A stretch of 64,000 bases of DNA from CAYRJD01 sp965247395 (GTDB taxonomy: Bacteria > Actinomycetota > Acidimicrobiia > Acidimicrobiales > Poriferisodalaceae), in the NCBI GenBank assembly GCA_965247395.1, contig OZ252012.1, positions 1,116,001-1,180,000 of the forward strand, read 5' to 3'. Position numbers and translations under genes: made by a program. Numbering within the stretch: the stretch's first letter is position 1; every line of letters starts with the position of its first letter. Shown here in pieces: positions 17,209 to 25,956 of this stretch. Below the pieces are notes generated by a model, which searched no databases, was not told the DNA's origin, and was given only the letters and a program-made list of their open reading frames with translations.

Positions 17209-17826
17209 CTAGTTCAAACTGTTGACTTCAAACAGGCCATCGGGCACGTCGACAGTTATCTGGCCGGATGCTTCTGGCCTGGACTCAGGGTGACCAGGCG
17301 TGCAGGTAACCACAAAGGTCAATGGCACCAGATGCCCGTCCGCTAGCTCAAGCAAGTCTGATGCTGGATTTTTTTGCACCGCAACTACTTTGCCGTGTTC
17401 GGTTCCGTGCTGATCAACAACGACGCAACCAATTAGCTCGTGCACCCATAGCTCGTTTGAGTCAGTAATCGGTTCCGCCCACAGTGGGCAGCCCGCCAAT
17501 GCTTCGGCCGCTGAACGATCGGTGGCTTCAGCGAAACGCACCAGCCACTTGTCTCCGTGGGGGCGAGATGCTGTGATGGTGAGCTTTCCGCGCGGGCTCT
17601 CAAGACTGCTGGCTGGAGCAAACCGATCAGGCTGATTAGTAATCGCTCGCACGGTTACTTCACCGTTCAATCCGTGAGGCTTGGTGATGAAACCCACCTC
17701 AAGTAGTCCGTCAGGCGGACTCGGCTGAGCTGCCGGTGGCTTAACCGGTGGCGGCTGGGACTGTGTCGATCGGGATTGGGCCGACTGGGACTTAGCCGTC
17801 GAACTCGACCTCGACCTCAATGCCAT
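17209..17826 (-). CDS. rimM: Ribosome maturation factor RimM
   Basis: RimM binds uS19 and helps mature the 30S head. The core starts at LLEVGFITKPHGLNGEV (about residue 41) and carries VRAITNQPDRF, a C-terminal PRC-barrel with NELWVHELIGCVVVDQHGTEHG and NPASDLLELADG, ending near IDVPDGLFEVN. The first 40 residues are Ser/Gln/Pro-rich and not part of the fold. The start codon lies 35 bases inside the upstream khpA gene, an unusually long overlap, and no other good start is available before the core. Confidence 0.92.
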   Translation of the reverse strand: MALRSRSSSTAKSQSAQSRSTQSQPPPVKPPAAQPSPPDGLLEVGFITKPHGLNGEVTVRAITNQPDRFAPASSLESPRGKLTITASRPHGDKWLVRFAEATDRSAAEALAGCPLWAEPITDSNELWVHELIGCVVVDQHGTEHGKVVAVQKNPASDLLELADGHLVPLTFVVTCTPGHPESRPEASGQITVDVPDGLFEVNSLN

Positions 17827-18049
17827 CTCTGCGGCCAGCGGCGGTTACGAAAGTGCGAATTGCGTTAGCCACGCGTCCACGTTTGCCGATCACGCGACCG
17901 ATGTCGTCAGGACTTACCTTGGCCAGCATGCTGACCTTGGAGTCAGCTTGCGTTATCTCCACCTCAACTTGATCGGTGTGCTCCACCAGATGGCTGATGA
18001 GATATAGCAGTACTTCTTCGGCAACTGTGCCCTGGTCTTGATCACTCAT
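17792..18049 (-). CDS. khpA: KH-domain RNA-binding protein KhpA
   Basis: An 85-residue single type-II KH domain protein; the family pairs with KhpB/Jag and affects RNA stability and cell-wall synthesis. The core motif is VSPDDIGRVIGKRGRVANAIRTF, containing the GxxG-type GKRG loop, and the C-terminus is acidic. It lies between rpsP and rimM as in most Actinobacteria and Firmicutes. The start overlaps the rpsP stop (TAATG) and the 3' end overlaps rimM, so the three genes are coupled. Confidence 0.94.
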   Translation of the reverse strand: MSDQDQGTVAEEVLLYLISHLVEHTDQVEVEITQADSKVSMLAKVSPDDIGRVIGKRGRVANAIRTFVTAAGRRDGIEVEVEFDG

Positions 18050-18330
18050 TAGGCGCTCGCTTTATTGGACTTTGACGCTTCGAACTCATCAGTCGCTCCG
18101 CAAATCTTTAACAACTTGGCAACCGCTTCTGAGGGCTTGGCACCCTTGCTCATCCAGTGCACGACTCGGTCGTTGTTGATCTCGATACCGGATGGCTCTT
18201 GCAGGGGGTAGTAAGTACCGAGAATTTCCAGGACGCGACTATCGCGCGGTGAACGGCTATCAGCTGCGACAACTCGATAGCTGGGGTGTTTTCTTTTTCC
18301 GGTGCGCATTAGACGCAGTCGTACGGCCAT
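18049..18330 (-). CDS. rpsP: 30S ribosomal protein bS16
   Basis: The 93-residue product begins MAVRLRLMRTGKRKHPSYRV and continues with VAADSRSPRDSRVLEILGTYYPL, a clear bS16 signature. The last 20 residues are a short Ser/Lys/Ala tail. GGAG stands 5 bases upstream of the ATG. It opens the rpsP-khpA-rimM-trmD-rplS series. Confidence 0.97.
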   Translation of the reverse strand: MAVRLRLMRTGKRKHPSYRVVAADSRSPRDSRVLEILGTYYPLQEPSGIEINNDRVVHWMSKGAKPSEAVAKLLKICGATDEFEASKSNKASA

Positions 18331-18405
18331 GGGGCTCCGTAGGTAACTAGTGGGTTGTGGGCGTTTAGTAGGTTATGAATATTGAGGCTAACGGCGCTCA
18401 GGCTG

Positions 18406-20025
18406 TTACAGGTCGCTTGGGAGCTTGAAGCCATCGGGTAGTTGCAGATCTAGGTCTGCCAGGATTTCTTTTTCAGACTTGGTCTGGCTGGCTGAGCCGG
18501 GAGTGTTTGCGGCAGCGGTCTTGCCGGAGCCGCCTGTGCGGCTGCTTGTTCTGCTAGTGGTACGGCTAGGCGTACCACGATTCTTAGCTTGATTTTTATT
18601 TGGCTTTTTGTTGGCAGGTTTGCGAGCCGCCTTAGCTCGCTTCTTTGACCCCGTGCCTTTACCGGCTCTACCGGCTTTACCGCCGAAGCCGGCCATACCG
18701 CCCATGGACGACATCATTTTTTTCATCTGAGAAAACTGCCGCAACAGATTCGACACCTGAGTAGTGCTGGTGCCACTGCCAGCGGCAATGCGTGCGCGCC
18801 TTGATGTGTCGATGAGGTCGGGCAGGGCTCGCTCGGATGGCGTCATTGACAACACGATGGCTTCGGCCTGATTGAGGCGCCCGTCGTCCAGGTCGGCGTC
18901 TTTTACTTCGGCGGGCACGCCGGGCATCAACGACACCAGGCCTTTCAGGTTGCCCATCTTTCGTACTTGGCGTAGCTGTTCGACAAAATCATCAAGCGTG
19001 AATGAGCCATCCATCAGACGTTGAGTCGAGGCGGCGGCTTCCTCGGCTTCGTAGACCTGCTCGGCTTTTTCGATCAGCGTGGTGACATCGCCCATGCCGA
19101 GAATGCGAGTAGCCATCCGATCGGGATGGAACTGCTCGAACTCGTCCAACGCTTCACCGACCGAGGCAAAAGCGATCGGACGGCCGAGTACCTCGCCTAC
19201 CGATAGTGCCGCTCCCCCACGGGCGTCGCCGTCGAGCTTTGTGAGGATGACGGCGTCGACTTCAAGAGTGGTGTGAAACGCGCTGGCGGTGTTGACCGCA
19301 TCTTGACCGGTCATGGCGTCCAGCACGAAGAACGTGTAATCCGGTGACACTGCGTCTGATACGTGAGCGACCTCAGTCATCAATTCGGTGTCAACGACTA
19401 GACGGCCAGCGGTATCGACTATCAGCACGTCTTTGCCTAGCTGACGAGCTTTGGCTAGTCCCGCGGCAGCGGTGGTGACCGGGCTGGGTTGCTCGGGTGC
19501 GTTAGCTGTCTTGGCAGAACTGTCAGAACTGCCAAGACCGTCTGCGCTCCAGACCGGCACGTCAATGCGAGCGGCCAACACGCGCAACTGCTCTACCGCG
19601 GCTGGACGTTGCAGGTCTGCGCCAACTAGCAGCGGGTTGCGGCCTTGGGATTTAAACCATTGCGCCAACTTGGCGGCTGCGGTTGTCTTACCGCTGCCTT
19701 GTAGGCCCGCCAGCAGTATGACGGTGGGCGGAGCATCGGCGTAGGCCAGCGTTAACGGCTCGTTGCCGAGGGTGGCTTGGAGCTCTTCGTTGACAATCTT
19801 GACGACTTGCTGACCAGGGGTGAGGCTGGCGGAGATTTCCGTGCCGGCGCAACGGGTGCGAACCCGTTCGATGAAGCTGTCGACCACTTTCAGATTGACA
19901 TCGGCCTCAAGCAGGGCGTGGCGAATCTCTGTAGAGGCCTCGTTGATGTCTGAATCGGTTAGACGACCTCGCCCACGCAAGCGTGAAAAGACGTTTTCAA
20001 AGCGCTGCGTCAGGGTGTCAAACAT
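18406..20025 (-). CDS. ffh: Signal recognition particle protein Ffh (SRP54)
   Basis: Ffh binds SRP RNA and signal sequences of nascent membrane proteins. Domain order: N-domain (about 1-85), G-domain with GLQGSGKTTAAAKLA, DLQRPAAVEQL, VDTAGRL and TKLDGDARGG, then the methionine-rich M-domain with MTPSERALPDLID and SRRARIAAGSGTS. After the M-domain runs a tail of about 80 residues rich in Lys, Arg, Thr and Ser. A short Ser/Ala/Glu insertion (around 19450-19540) follows the DLQRPA motif. 539 residues is longer than typical because of these parts. The partner receptor ftsY is the next gene upstream. Confidence 0.96.
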   Translation of the reverse strand: MFDTLTQRFENVFSRLRGRGRLTDSDINEASTEIRHALLEADVNLKVVDSFIERVRTRCAGTEISASLTPGQQVVKIVNEELQATLGNEPLTLAYADAPPTVILLAGLQGSGKTTAAAKLAQWFKSQGRNPLLVGADLQRPAAVEQLRVLAARIDVPVWSADGLGSSDSSAKTANAPEQPSPVTTAAAGLAKARQLGKDVLIVDTAGRLVVDTELMTEVAHVSDAVSPDYTFFVLDAMTGQDAVNTASAFHTTLEVDAVILTKLDGDARGGAALSVGEVLGRPIAFASVGEALDEFEQFHPDRMATRILGMGDVTTLIEKAEQVYEAEEAAASTQRLMDGSFTLDDFVEQLRQVRKMGNLKGLVSLMPGVPAEVKDADLDDGRLNQAEAIVLSMTPSERALPDLIDTSRRARIAAGSGTSTTQVSNLLRQFSQMKKMMSSMGGMAGFGGKAGRAGKGTGSKKRAKAARKPANKKPNKNQAKNRGTPSRTTSRTSSRTGGSGKTAAANTPGSASQTKSEKEILADLDLQLPDGFKLPSDL

Positions 20026-20115
20026 GTTGATTTGAGGCTAGCGAACCGCTGTGGTTGGCTATTTCGGTTGGACTAGGCAGCCCATGTGGTTGGGCAAGTC
20101 AGTTACGTGGCTGAG

Positions 20116-21438
20116 CTAGCCAGCCTCGGGCAAGGCAACATCGCCTAGCAGCTCATCTACGAACTTGTCAGGGTCAAACTCCACCAGATCTTCTGCGGTC
20201 TCCCCCAGACCCACCAGCTTGACCGGCAACCCAAACTGCGACTCGATGGCAAACACGATGCCACCTTTGGCCGACCCGTCAAGCTTGGTGAGAATCACGC
20301 CTGTTACCTCGGCGGCTTGGGTGAAACTCTCTGCTTGACTCAGGCCGTTTTGGCCGGTGGTGGCGTCTATTACCAGCAGCACTTCGGTAACGCAGCCCGG
20401 CGACTTGTCGGCTACTCGGCGAATTTTGGCTAGCTCGGTCATCAGGTTGGACTTGTTTTGAAGGCGGCCAGCGGTGTCGGCTAACACGATGTCGTAGTTA
20501 CGTGCGGCAGCCGTGGTGACGCTGTCGTGAATGACCGAGCCTGGGTCGGCTCCGACCGAACCGGACACTAGGTAGCCGTCGCAGCGGTCGGCCCAGGTGT
20601 TGAGCTGCTCGGTGGCGGCTGCGCGAAAGGTGTCGGCTGCGGCGAACACGGCTCGCTGGCCGTCTTGGTGAAGGCGGTGGCCGACTTTGCCGATGGAGGT
20701 GGTCTTGCCGACGCCGTTTACTCCCACAAAGAGCCAGACGGGGGTGCGGGGCGAACCGTCAGCAAGGTTGGACGAATCGGCCGATGTGCTCGACGAGCCC
20801 GGTGTCAAGCGCAGCGAACGATCATGGCTTTGCAAGGTGGAGCGCATTTGTTGACCGAGCGCGTGGATGAGGTCTGTGCCTTGCGTTATGCGTTGATCGG
20901 CTGCGGTTACTCGCAACTGATCGACAAGCTCGGTGGCTGTATTAACGCCGACGTCGGACAAGATGAGTGCGTCGGTTAGCTGATTCCAAGTGTCTTCGTC
21001 GACGCTTCGGCGACTTATTGCACCGAGCGAACGTCCCATACCCGAACGGGCTTTGGCGAGACCGGAGCGAAACTTGCCGGTCGGCTTGGTGAGATCGGTA
21101 TCTGTGAGGGCGAGCCCAGCATCTGCCTCGGCGAGCTCAGCGTCGGGTTCAGAGCGCGATGCTTCGGGTTGTACTTGCGCTGAATCGTCCACCAAAACGT
21201 CCGCCGATTCGTCCAGCGCGGCATCCGAAGCGGTGTCTGGCGCTGTGTCAGGTGAAATGTCCGCGGAAGGGGGTTGAGTCGTCGGTGTAATCGGCTTCGG
21301 TGTGATCGGTTTTGTGGGTGGCTTTGCACGTGGCTGATAGCCAGGCCGAGAAGTCCACCATTTGTGTACGAACGGAAGGCTTGCCAAGGCCACCAGCGCC
21401 ACCACAAGGAGAATGATCAACAGCGTTGTGGTGCTCAT
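20116..21438 (-). CDS. ftsY: Signal recognition particle receptor FtsY
   Basis: FtsY docks the SRP-ribosome complex at the membrane. It starts with a hydrophobic helix (about residues 4-24), as in many actinobacterial FtsY proteins, then an acidic Asp/Ala/Thr-rich A-domain to about residue 125. The NG GTPase follows: VGVNGVGKTTSIGKVGHRL, AADTFRAAATEQL, ADTAGRL, TKLDGSAKGG and VGLGETAEDLVEFDP. Its neighbours are smc upstream and ffh downstream, the usual order. Confidence 0.96.
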   Translation of the reverse strand: MSTTTLLIILLVVALVALASLPFVHKWWTSRPGYQPRAKPPTKPITPKPITPTTQPPSADISPDTAPDTASDAALDESADVLVDDSAQVQPEASRSEPDAELAEADAGLALTDTDLTKPTGKFRSGLAKARSGMGRSLGAISRRSVDEDTWNQLTDALILSDVGVNTATELVDQLRVTAADQRITQGTDLIHALGQQMRSTLQSHDRSLRLTPGSSSTSADSSNLADGSPRTPVWLFVGVNGVGKTTSIGKVGHRLHQDGQRAVFAAADTFRAAATEQLNTWADRCDGYLVSGSVGADPGSVIHDSVTTAAARNYDIVLADTAGRLQNKSNLMTELAKIRRVADKSPGCVTEVLLVIDATTGQNGLSQAESFTQAAEVTGVILTKLDGSAKGGIVFAIESQFGLPVKLVGLGETAEDLVEFDPDKFVDELLGDVALPEAG

Positions 21439-21498
21439 ACGAAGTTCAGCTTGCCAAGTTTGGGTTAGCGGACTGGGGTTGCCAGGTAGCTGGCTAGG

Positions 21499-24400
21499 TC
21501 AGTCCGCTACCGGAGCGTGGACGCCGGCAGGTACTGGAGAAGCGGTTGGTGATGGCGAGGCGGATGCGCTAGCTCGCTTGTTAATGCGCTCAGCGATGAC
21601 GGTGGAAGATCCGCCCGGCGGCATCGACACGCCGTACATCACGTCTGCGAACTCCATCGTGCGTTGTTGATGCGTAACGATTACTAACTGCACCTCGTTG
21701 CGAAACTCCGACACCAGATTGAGAAACCGGCTCAGGTTGATGTCGTCAAGGGCGGCTTCGACCTCGTCCAAAATGTAAAAGGGCGACGGGCGGCTGCGGA
21801 ACACGGCGAACAAAAAAGCCAAAGCGGTTAATGATCTTTCGCCGCCCGACAACAAGGAAAGTCGACTGACCCGTCTGCCCGATGGGCGCACGTCTAGATC
21901 GATGCCGCTGAATGGGGCAATCGTTGCGTTTTTGGACGAGCGCTTGAATGAGCCTGTGAGGGCACCAGCGTCAGCGACAGTGACAGCGATATTAGGGTCG
22001 GCTTCGGCGCTATCGGCTCCTACGGCCGTGTTACCTAGAGCATTGTTGAGATTTTCGCTGTTGGGGTCGGTTAGCTGCAGCTTGCCGGTGCCGCCGGGAA
22101 ACAGCGTCTCAAACAGTCGTCCAAAGGTTTTTTGCACGTCTGTAAATGCGGCCGCAAACATTTTCTCAATCTCGGCCTCAATGGTTTTCACCACTTTGTT
22201 TAGCTCTCGGCGACTTTGTCGCACGTCTTTCATCTGGCCTTCGACGAACTCATAGCGCTCGGTCAACGCCTCAAACTCTGACAGTGCCAAGGGGTTGACG
22301 GGGCCCATTCGCTTTAGCTCGTCTCGCACCTGCTTTAGCCGCTGCTTAAAAGTAAAGCCCGGTTCAATGCGCGGTTGTGGAGCGGCCAGCACGGTCGCCG
22401 CATCGGTTTCAAGCTCTTCGATGAGAGAGGTTTCAAGCAACTCGAGCTTGGTGTTGAGGGCACTTTGATCCACATCAAGGCTGGTGTTGGTTGTCCCAAG
22501 CTCAGCAAGCTCGGCTTGGGTGGCGGAAATCTCGCGGCGCTGGCTGTCTAGGCGCTTTTGTAGTTGCCTGATTTGCTCGTAACGGTCTGCGTCACGGCGG
22601 CGCAGAAGCTGAACTGCGCTGTCCAGACGATTAGTGGTAGCAGCCAGCCAGTCGATCAACACTGACAGGCCTGTGGTGAGAGCGTTCAGGCGGTCTTGCA
22701 TTCGATCGGCCTGGACCATGGCTTCGTCGTGCCCGGTTAGACGAGCTGAGATGTCTTGGTTGCGCTTCAACAGCTCGCTTTGGCGCCGAGCGAGAGCCTT
22801 ATCTCGTTCGGTTAGCGCGGCTTCTTGCTCGGACAGCTGGCGGATGCGATCGGCCAACGCAGCCGCGGTGGCTTGGGCGGCTCGGGTCAGCGCAGCTTGA
22901 GATTCGCTGAATGCTTGAGTTGCAGCTTGGTGCTGATCCCGAGCATGAGTTTGAGTGAGCCTGGCGGTGTCTAGATCGTTGCGGAGTTTTTTGATGTTTC
23001 TTTCGGCTTCGGTTAGTGCGGTGGTGGTAACGGCATCCGTGCTGGCGCCGATGCGCCAGCCAGCAGATCCACAGCGGTCTCCGCGTGCAGTGACAAAAGT
23101 GAGTTTGGGGTGCGCCAAGGCGGCTCTTACGGCATCGCGCCAATCGCCTTCAACAAGGTAGATGCCGTCGAATAGTGCGTCGAGCAGCGAGACGAACAAC
23201 TGTGCGTTGGTTGGGTCGGCGGCGGAAACGAAGTGGCGCAGCGGCTTGGCTGTGGCGATGTCGCTCAAGGCAGCAGGGTTGACTGCGGCGGCAGGGTCGT
23301 TGGTCATAGCGGTGCGGCTAGCTGTGGCAGCATCGCTGGTCGTTTCGGGTAGCACTAGCACGGTGCCGGTGGTGTCGGAATTTGCCAGAGCGCTCATCGC
23401 GGCATGGGCTTGGCTCTCCCCTTGCACAACCACCGCGGATAGCGACTCTCCGATCGCAGCCTTCGTGGCTCGTTCGGCACCGGCCTCTACGTCTATGAGA
23501 TCGGCCAGGATTCCAACAACGCCCTCTGCGTCTTGTAGGGCGGCGATGCCGGAACTCTGGCGGGCTTGGTCTAGCGCTAGACGCAGGGCGTCTGCCCGGC
23601 CGGTCCAATGTTGTAGTTCTTCGCCAATCTCGCGGAACGCTTCGGTCTTGGTAGCTAGCGACTGTTCGGCTGTTGTGAGGTTGCTGGCGGCGGTTTCAAC
23701 GGCCGCAATTAGTGCTTGATCGACCGGGGCTGGAATGGTCGAGCCTGGGGTAGCCGAGCCTGGGCCGGTCGCGGCTGGGCTGGCAATGGCTGGGTCTGGC
23801 TGAGCAGAACCGGTTTCGCTGGTGCTGGCAAGGTGGGCGCGCACCGATTCCAGTTCTTGAGCAATGGCTGCTCGCTGTGGTTCAAGCGCGGCTAGCTCGG
23901 TGGTAATTCTGCTTTGCTCTTCGGAATAGTTGGCTGCCACGTCTTTCGCTAGCACCGCGCCTCGGTCGCGCTTGGTTGATCGCAATCTCTCGTGCACCTG
24001 CCCCAGCAAGCCACGCGCACGCTCGGCCAACGCCATCACGCGAGCTAGCGAGACCTCTGCAGCCTTTCCACGATGTTCTCCACCATGCTCTCCACGATGC
24101 TCTCCACCATGGGTGCTGGCGTTGGTATCACCGGTGGTGTTGCTTGTACTGGCGTTGCTTGTACTGGTATTGCTCGTGTTGTCGGTGCTTGTGTTGTCGG
24201 TGCTTGTGCTGGTATCTGAGGTGCCGTTTGTTCTGGGTAGTTCAACCTGTGGCATTGCCGACATCTTTAACAGATCGTTTTCTGCGGTAGCGATGGCCTC
24301 TCTCAGCTCGTCTACCAATGCCCGCTTGGTTGCGATCTCGATTGTCAGCTCGGCTTTTTGAGTTAAAATTTTCTCAAGGCCGGTCTGCAACGAAAACAGT

Positions 24401-25098
24401 CTCTGGCCTGCGTCGTAAAGACGCAGCGCTTCAAAATCTTGCGTGAGGTTTACGTGCTTTTTTGCACCTTCGGCCTGGCGCCGCAGTGGTCTGAGCTGGC
24501 GTTTTAGTTCGCGTTGCAGGTCGCCCAGGCGAGCGACGTTGTCTTGCGTGGCAGCCAGCCTGCGCTCGGCTCGTTCCTTGCGGCGGCGGAACTTTAGGAT
24601 GCCAGCCGCCTCTTCAACTATCGCACGCCTCTCTTGCGGGCTGGCGTTTAGCGCATGCTCGATTTGGCCTTGCGCCACAATGATGTGCTGCTGACGCCCA
24701 ACACCGACATCGCTCAACAGCTCTTGCAAGTCGATCAGTCGGCACTGGGTGCCGTTCAGCAGATATTCCGAATCTCCCGCGCGATACAGGCGGCGGGTGA
24801 TGGCGACCTCGGCGTTGTCGATCGGCAGCTCACCATCCGCGTTGTCGATTACCAGCGTTACCTCGGCGCGCCCTAAAGCGGTTCGAGATTCGGTGCCGGC
24901 GAAAATGACATCGTCCATTTTTTGTGAGCGCAAAGCGCTAGGACCTTGCGCACCCATTACCCAGGTGATGGCGTCAACGATGTTGGACTTGCCGCTGCCG
25001 TTTGGTCCAACCACCGTAGTTACACCCGGCTCCAAGTTGAGCACGGTGGTATCGGCGAACGACTTAAAGCCTTTGAGAGTGAGAGAACTGAGATGCAC
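21499..25098 (-). CDS. smc: Chromosome segregation protein SMC with low-complexity insert
   Basis: SMC organises and segregates the chromosome with ScpA and ScpB. The N-terminal head starts VHLSSLTLKGFKSFAD with Walker A GPNGSGKSN (about 31-39). The hinge lies near the middle (GVVGILADLIDVEAGAERA) between two coiled coils. The C-terminal head has LLSGGERSLTALAFLFA and Walker B FYILDEVEAALDD. GTG 25098 is chosen because it begins the family core and avoids overlap with mutM; a longer frame reaches 25185. At about residues 290-345 the first coiled-coil arm is interrupted by roughly 55 residues of Thr/Ser/Asn repeats followed by Gly-Glu-His repeats, encoded by tandem DNA repeats. SMC arms normally have strict length, so this is unusual. 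Confidence 0.95.
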   Translation of the reverse strand: MHLSSLTLKGFKSFADTTVLNLEPGVTTVVGPNGSGKSNIVDAITWVMGAQGPSALRSQKMDDVIFAGTESRTALGRAEVTLVIDNADGELPIDNAEVAITRRLYRAGDSEYLLNGTQCRLIDLQELLSDVGVGRQQHIIVAQGQIEHALNASPQERRAIVEEAAGILKFRRRKERAERRLAATQDNVARLGDLQRELKRQLRPLRRQAEGAKKHVNLTQDFEALRLYDAGQRLFSLQTGLEKILTQKAELTIEIATKRALVDELREAIATAENDLLKMSAMPQVELPRTNGTSDTSTSTDNTSTDNTSNTSTSNASTSNTTGDTNASTHGGEHRGEHGGEHRGKAAEVSLARVMALAERARGLLGQVHERLRSTKRDRGAVLAKDVAANYSEEQSRITTELAALEPQRAAIAQELESVRAHLASTSETGSAQPDPAIASPAATGPGSATPGSTIPAPVDQALIAAVETAASNLTTAEQSLATKTEAFREIGEELQHWTGRADALRLALDQARQSSGIAALQDAEGVVGILADLIDVEAGAERATKAAIGESLSAVVVQGESQAHAAMSALANSDTTGTVLVLPETTSDAATASRTAMTNDPAAAVNPAALSDIATAKPLRHFVSAADPTNAQLFVSLLDALFDGIYLVEGDWRDAVRAALAHPKLTFVTARGDRCGSAGWRIGASTDAVTTTALTEAERNIKKLRNDLDTARLTQTHARDQHQAATQAFSESQAALTRAAQATAAALADRIRQLSEQEAALTERDKALARRQSELLKRNQDISARLTGHDEAMVQADRMQDRLNALTTGLSVLIDWLAATTNRLDSAVQLLRRRDADRYEQIRQLQKRLDSQRREISATQAELAELGTTNTSLDVDQSALNTKLELLETSLIEELETDAATVLAAPQPRIEPGFTFKQRLKQVRDELKRMGPVNPLALSEFEALTERYEFVEGQMKDVRQSRRELNKVVKTIEAEIEKMFAAAFTDVQKTFGRLFETLFPGGTGKLQLTDPNSENLNNALGNTAVGADSAEADPNIAVTVADAGALTGSFKRSSKNATIAPFSGIDLDVRPSGRRVSRLSLLSGGERSLTALAFLFAVFRSRPSPFYILDEVEAALDDINLSRFLNLVSEFRNEVQLVIVTHQQRTMEFADVMYGVSMPPGGSSTVIAERINKRASASASPSPTASPVPAGVHAPVAD
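24065..24112. repeat. 12-base tandem repeat array in smc (TCTCCACCATGC family)
   Basis: Four head-to-tail 12-base units (TTTCCACGATGT, TCTCCACCATGC, TCTCCACGATGC, TCTCCACCATGG). On the minus strand they encode the GGEHRGEHGG part of the SMC insertion. The same unit appears in coaD in another reading frame. Confidence 0.85.
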
Positions 25099-25120
25099 GT
25101 TGCTAGCTAGCTGTGGAGAT

Positions 25121-25948
25121 TCAGACCTGATACTCGCAGTAGTAATGCGTCTTACCGCTGACCTTGGTGCTGAGCACCACACCACGCCCGTTGCGGCTGC
25201 GCTCGCCTGCTCGGTCGTATACCTCTAGCAGAGAGTCGTAATTGCCGGGTGCGCCGAACAGGTCTGTGCGGCCGCCAAAGCTGACGCCGCGGTATTTGAC
25301 AGCGTTGTGCATCGCTTCAACAATTGAGCGGTACAAGCGACGCACCTCTTGCGTGTTGAGATCGTCGGCTATGCGATCGTGGCGCAACAAGGCGGCGTGA
25401 AGAATCTCATCGGAATAGATCGGACCTATTCCAACCACAAACTTTTGGTCCATCAGCAACGCCTTCAGTGGACGCTTTACGCCTTTGAGTAGCTGGCCGA
25501 AATCCACCCAGGGCATCGGATCTTCAATGGGATCGAAGCCAAGCGCATCTTCATCAAAATAGATCTTGGTGAAACGGTCACGTGGAACCACTCGCATCGT
25601 GGCCGTTTGGCCTTGATCAACTAGCTGAATCTGGCCCTTGCTGAGCACCATAACCATCTTGGCGTTTGGCAGTGGTGATTCCCCTGCTTTGGTTCGTCTG
25701 AAATGGCCAGCCTGGCCTAGATCAACCACCAGGTCATCGCTGTTACCGATGTCGAACACCAGCAGAGTGCCGCGGCGGGTGAGGGTGTGGATGGTGCGAC
25801 CTTCGACCTTCTTGACGAAGGCTGGCTTAGATGCTGAACCTGGAAGCATTTTTTTAGTGCCCATCACCTTCACGGACCTGATCTTGCGACCTTGGCACTC
25901 TTTGTCTAGCTCGCGTCTGGTGACTTCAACTTCGGGCAGTTCAGCCAA
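25121..25948 (-). CDS. mutM: Fpg/Nei-family DNA glycosylase, divergent MutM
   Basis: By position (rnc-mutM-smc) and sequence this is the actinobacterial MutM/Fpg, which removes oxidised purines. Family segments are clear: AELPEVEVTRREL at the N-terminus, VVDLGQAGHFRR, DALGFDPIEDPM, LKALLMDQKFVVGIGPIYSDEILHAA (the H2TH region), and a C-terminal hairpin with VYDRAGE and GKTHYYCEYQV. Two departures stand out. The residue after the start Met is Ala, where the catalytic N-terminal Pro normally stands; the next Glu is kept. The zinc finger has one Cys of four. The start is a TTG with no in-frame alternative giving Pro. It may have altered or lost glycosylase activity, or belong to a zinc-less subfamily. 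Confidence 0.85.
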   Translation of the reverse strand: MAELPEVEVTRRELDKECQGRKIRSVKVMGTKKMLPGSASKPAFVKKVEGRTIHTLTRRGTLLVFDIGNSDDLVVDLGQAGHFRRTKAGESPLPNAKMVMVLSKGQIQLVDQGQTATMRVVPRDRFTKIYFDEDALGFDPIEDPMPWVDFGQLLKGVKRPLKALLMDQKFVVGIGPIYSDEILHAALLRHDRIADDLNTQEVRRLYRSIVEAMHNAVKYRGVSFGGRTDLFGAPGNYDSLLEVYDRAGERSRNGRGVVLSTKVSGKTHYYCEYQV

Positions 25949-25956
25949 TGAGATTC

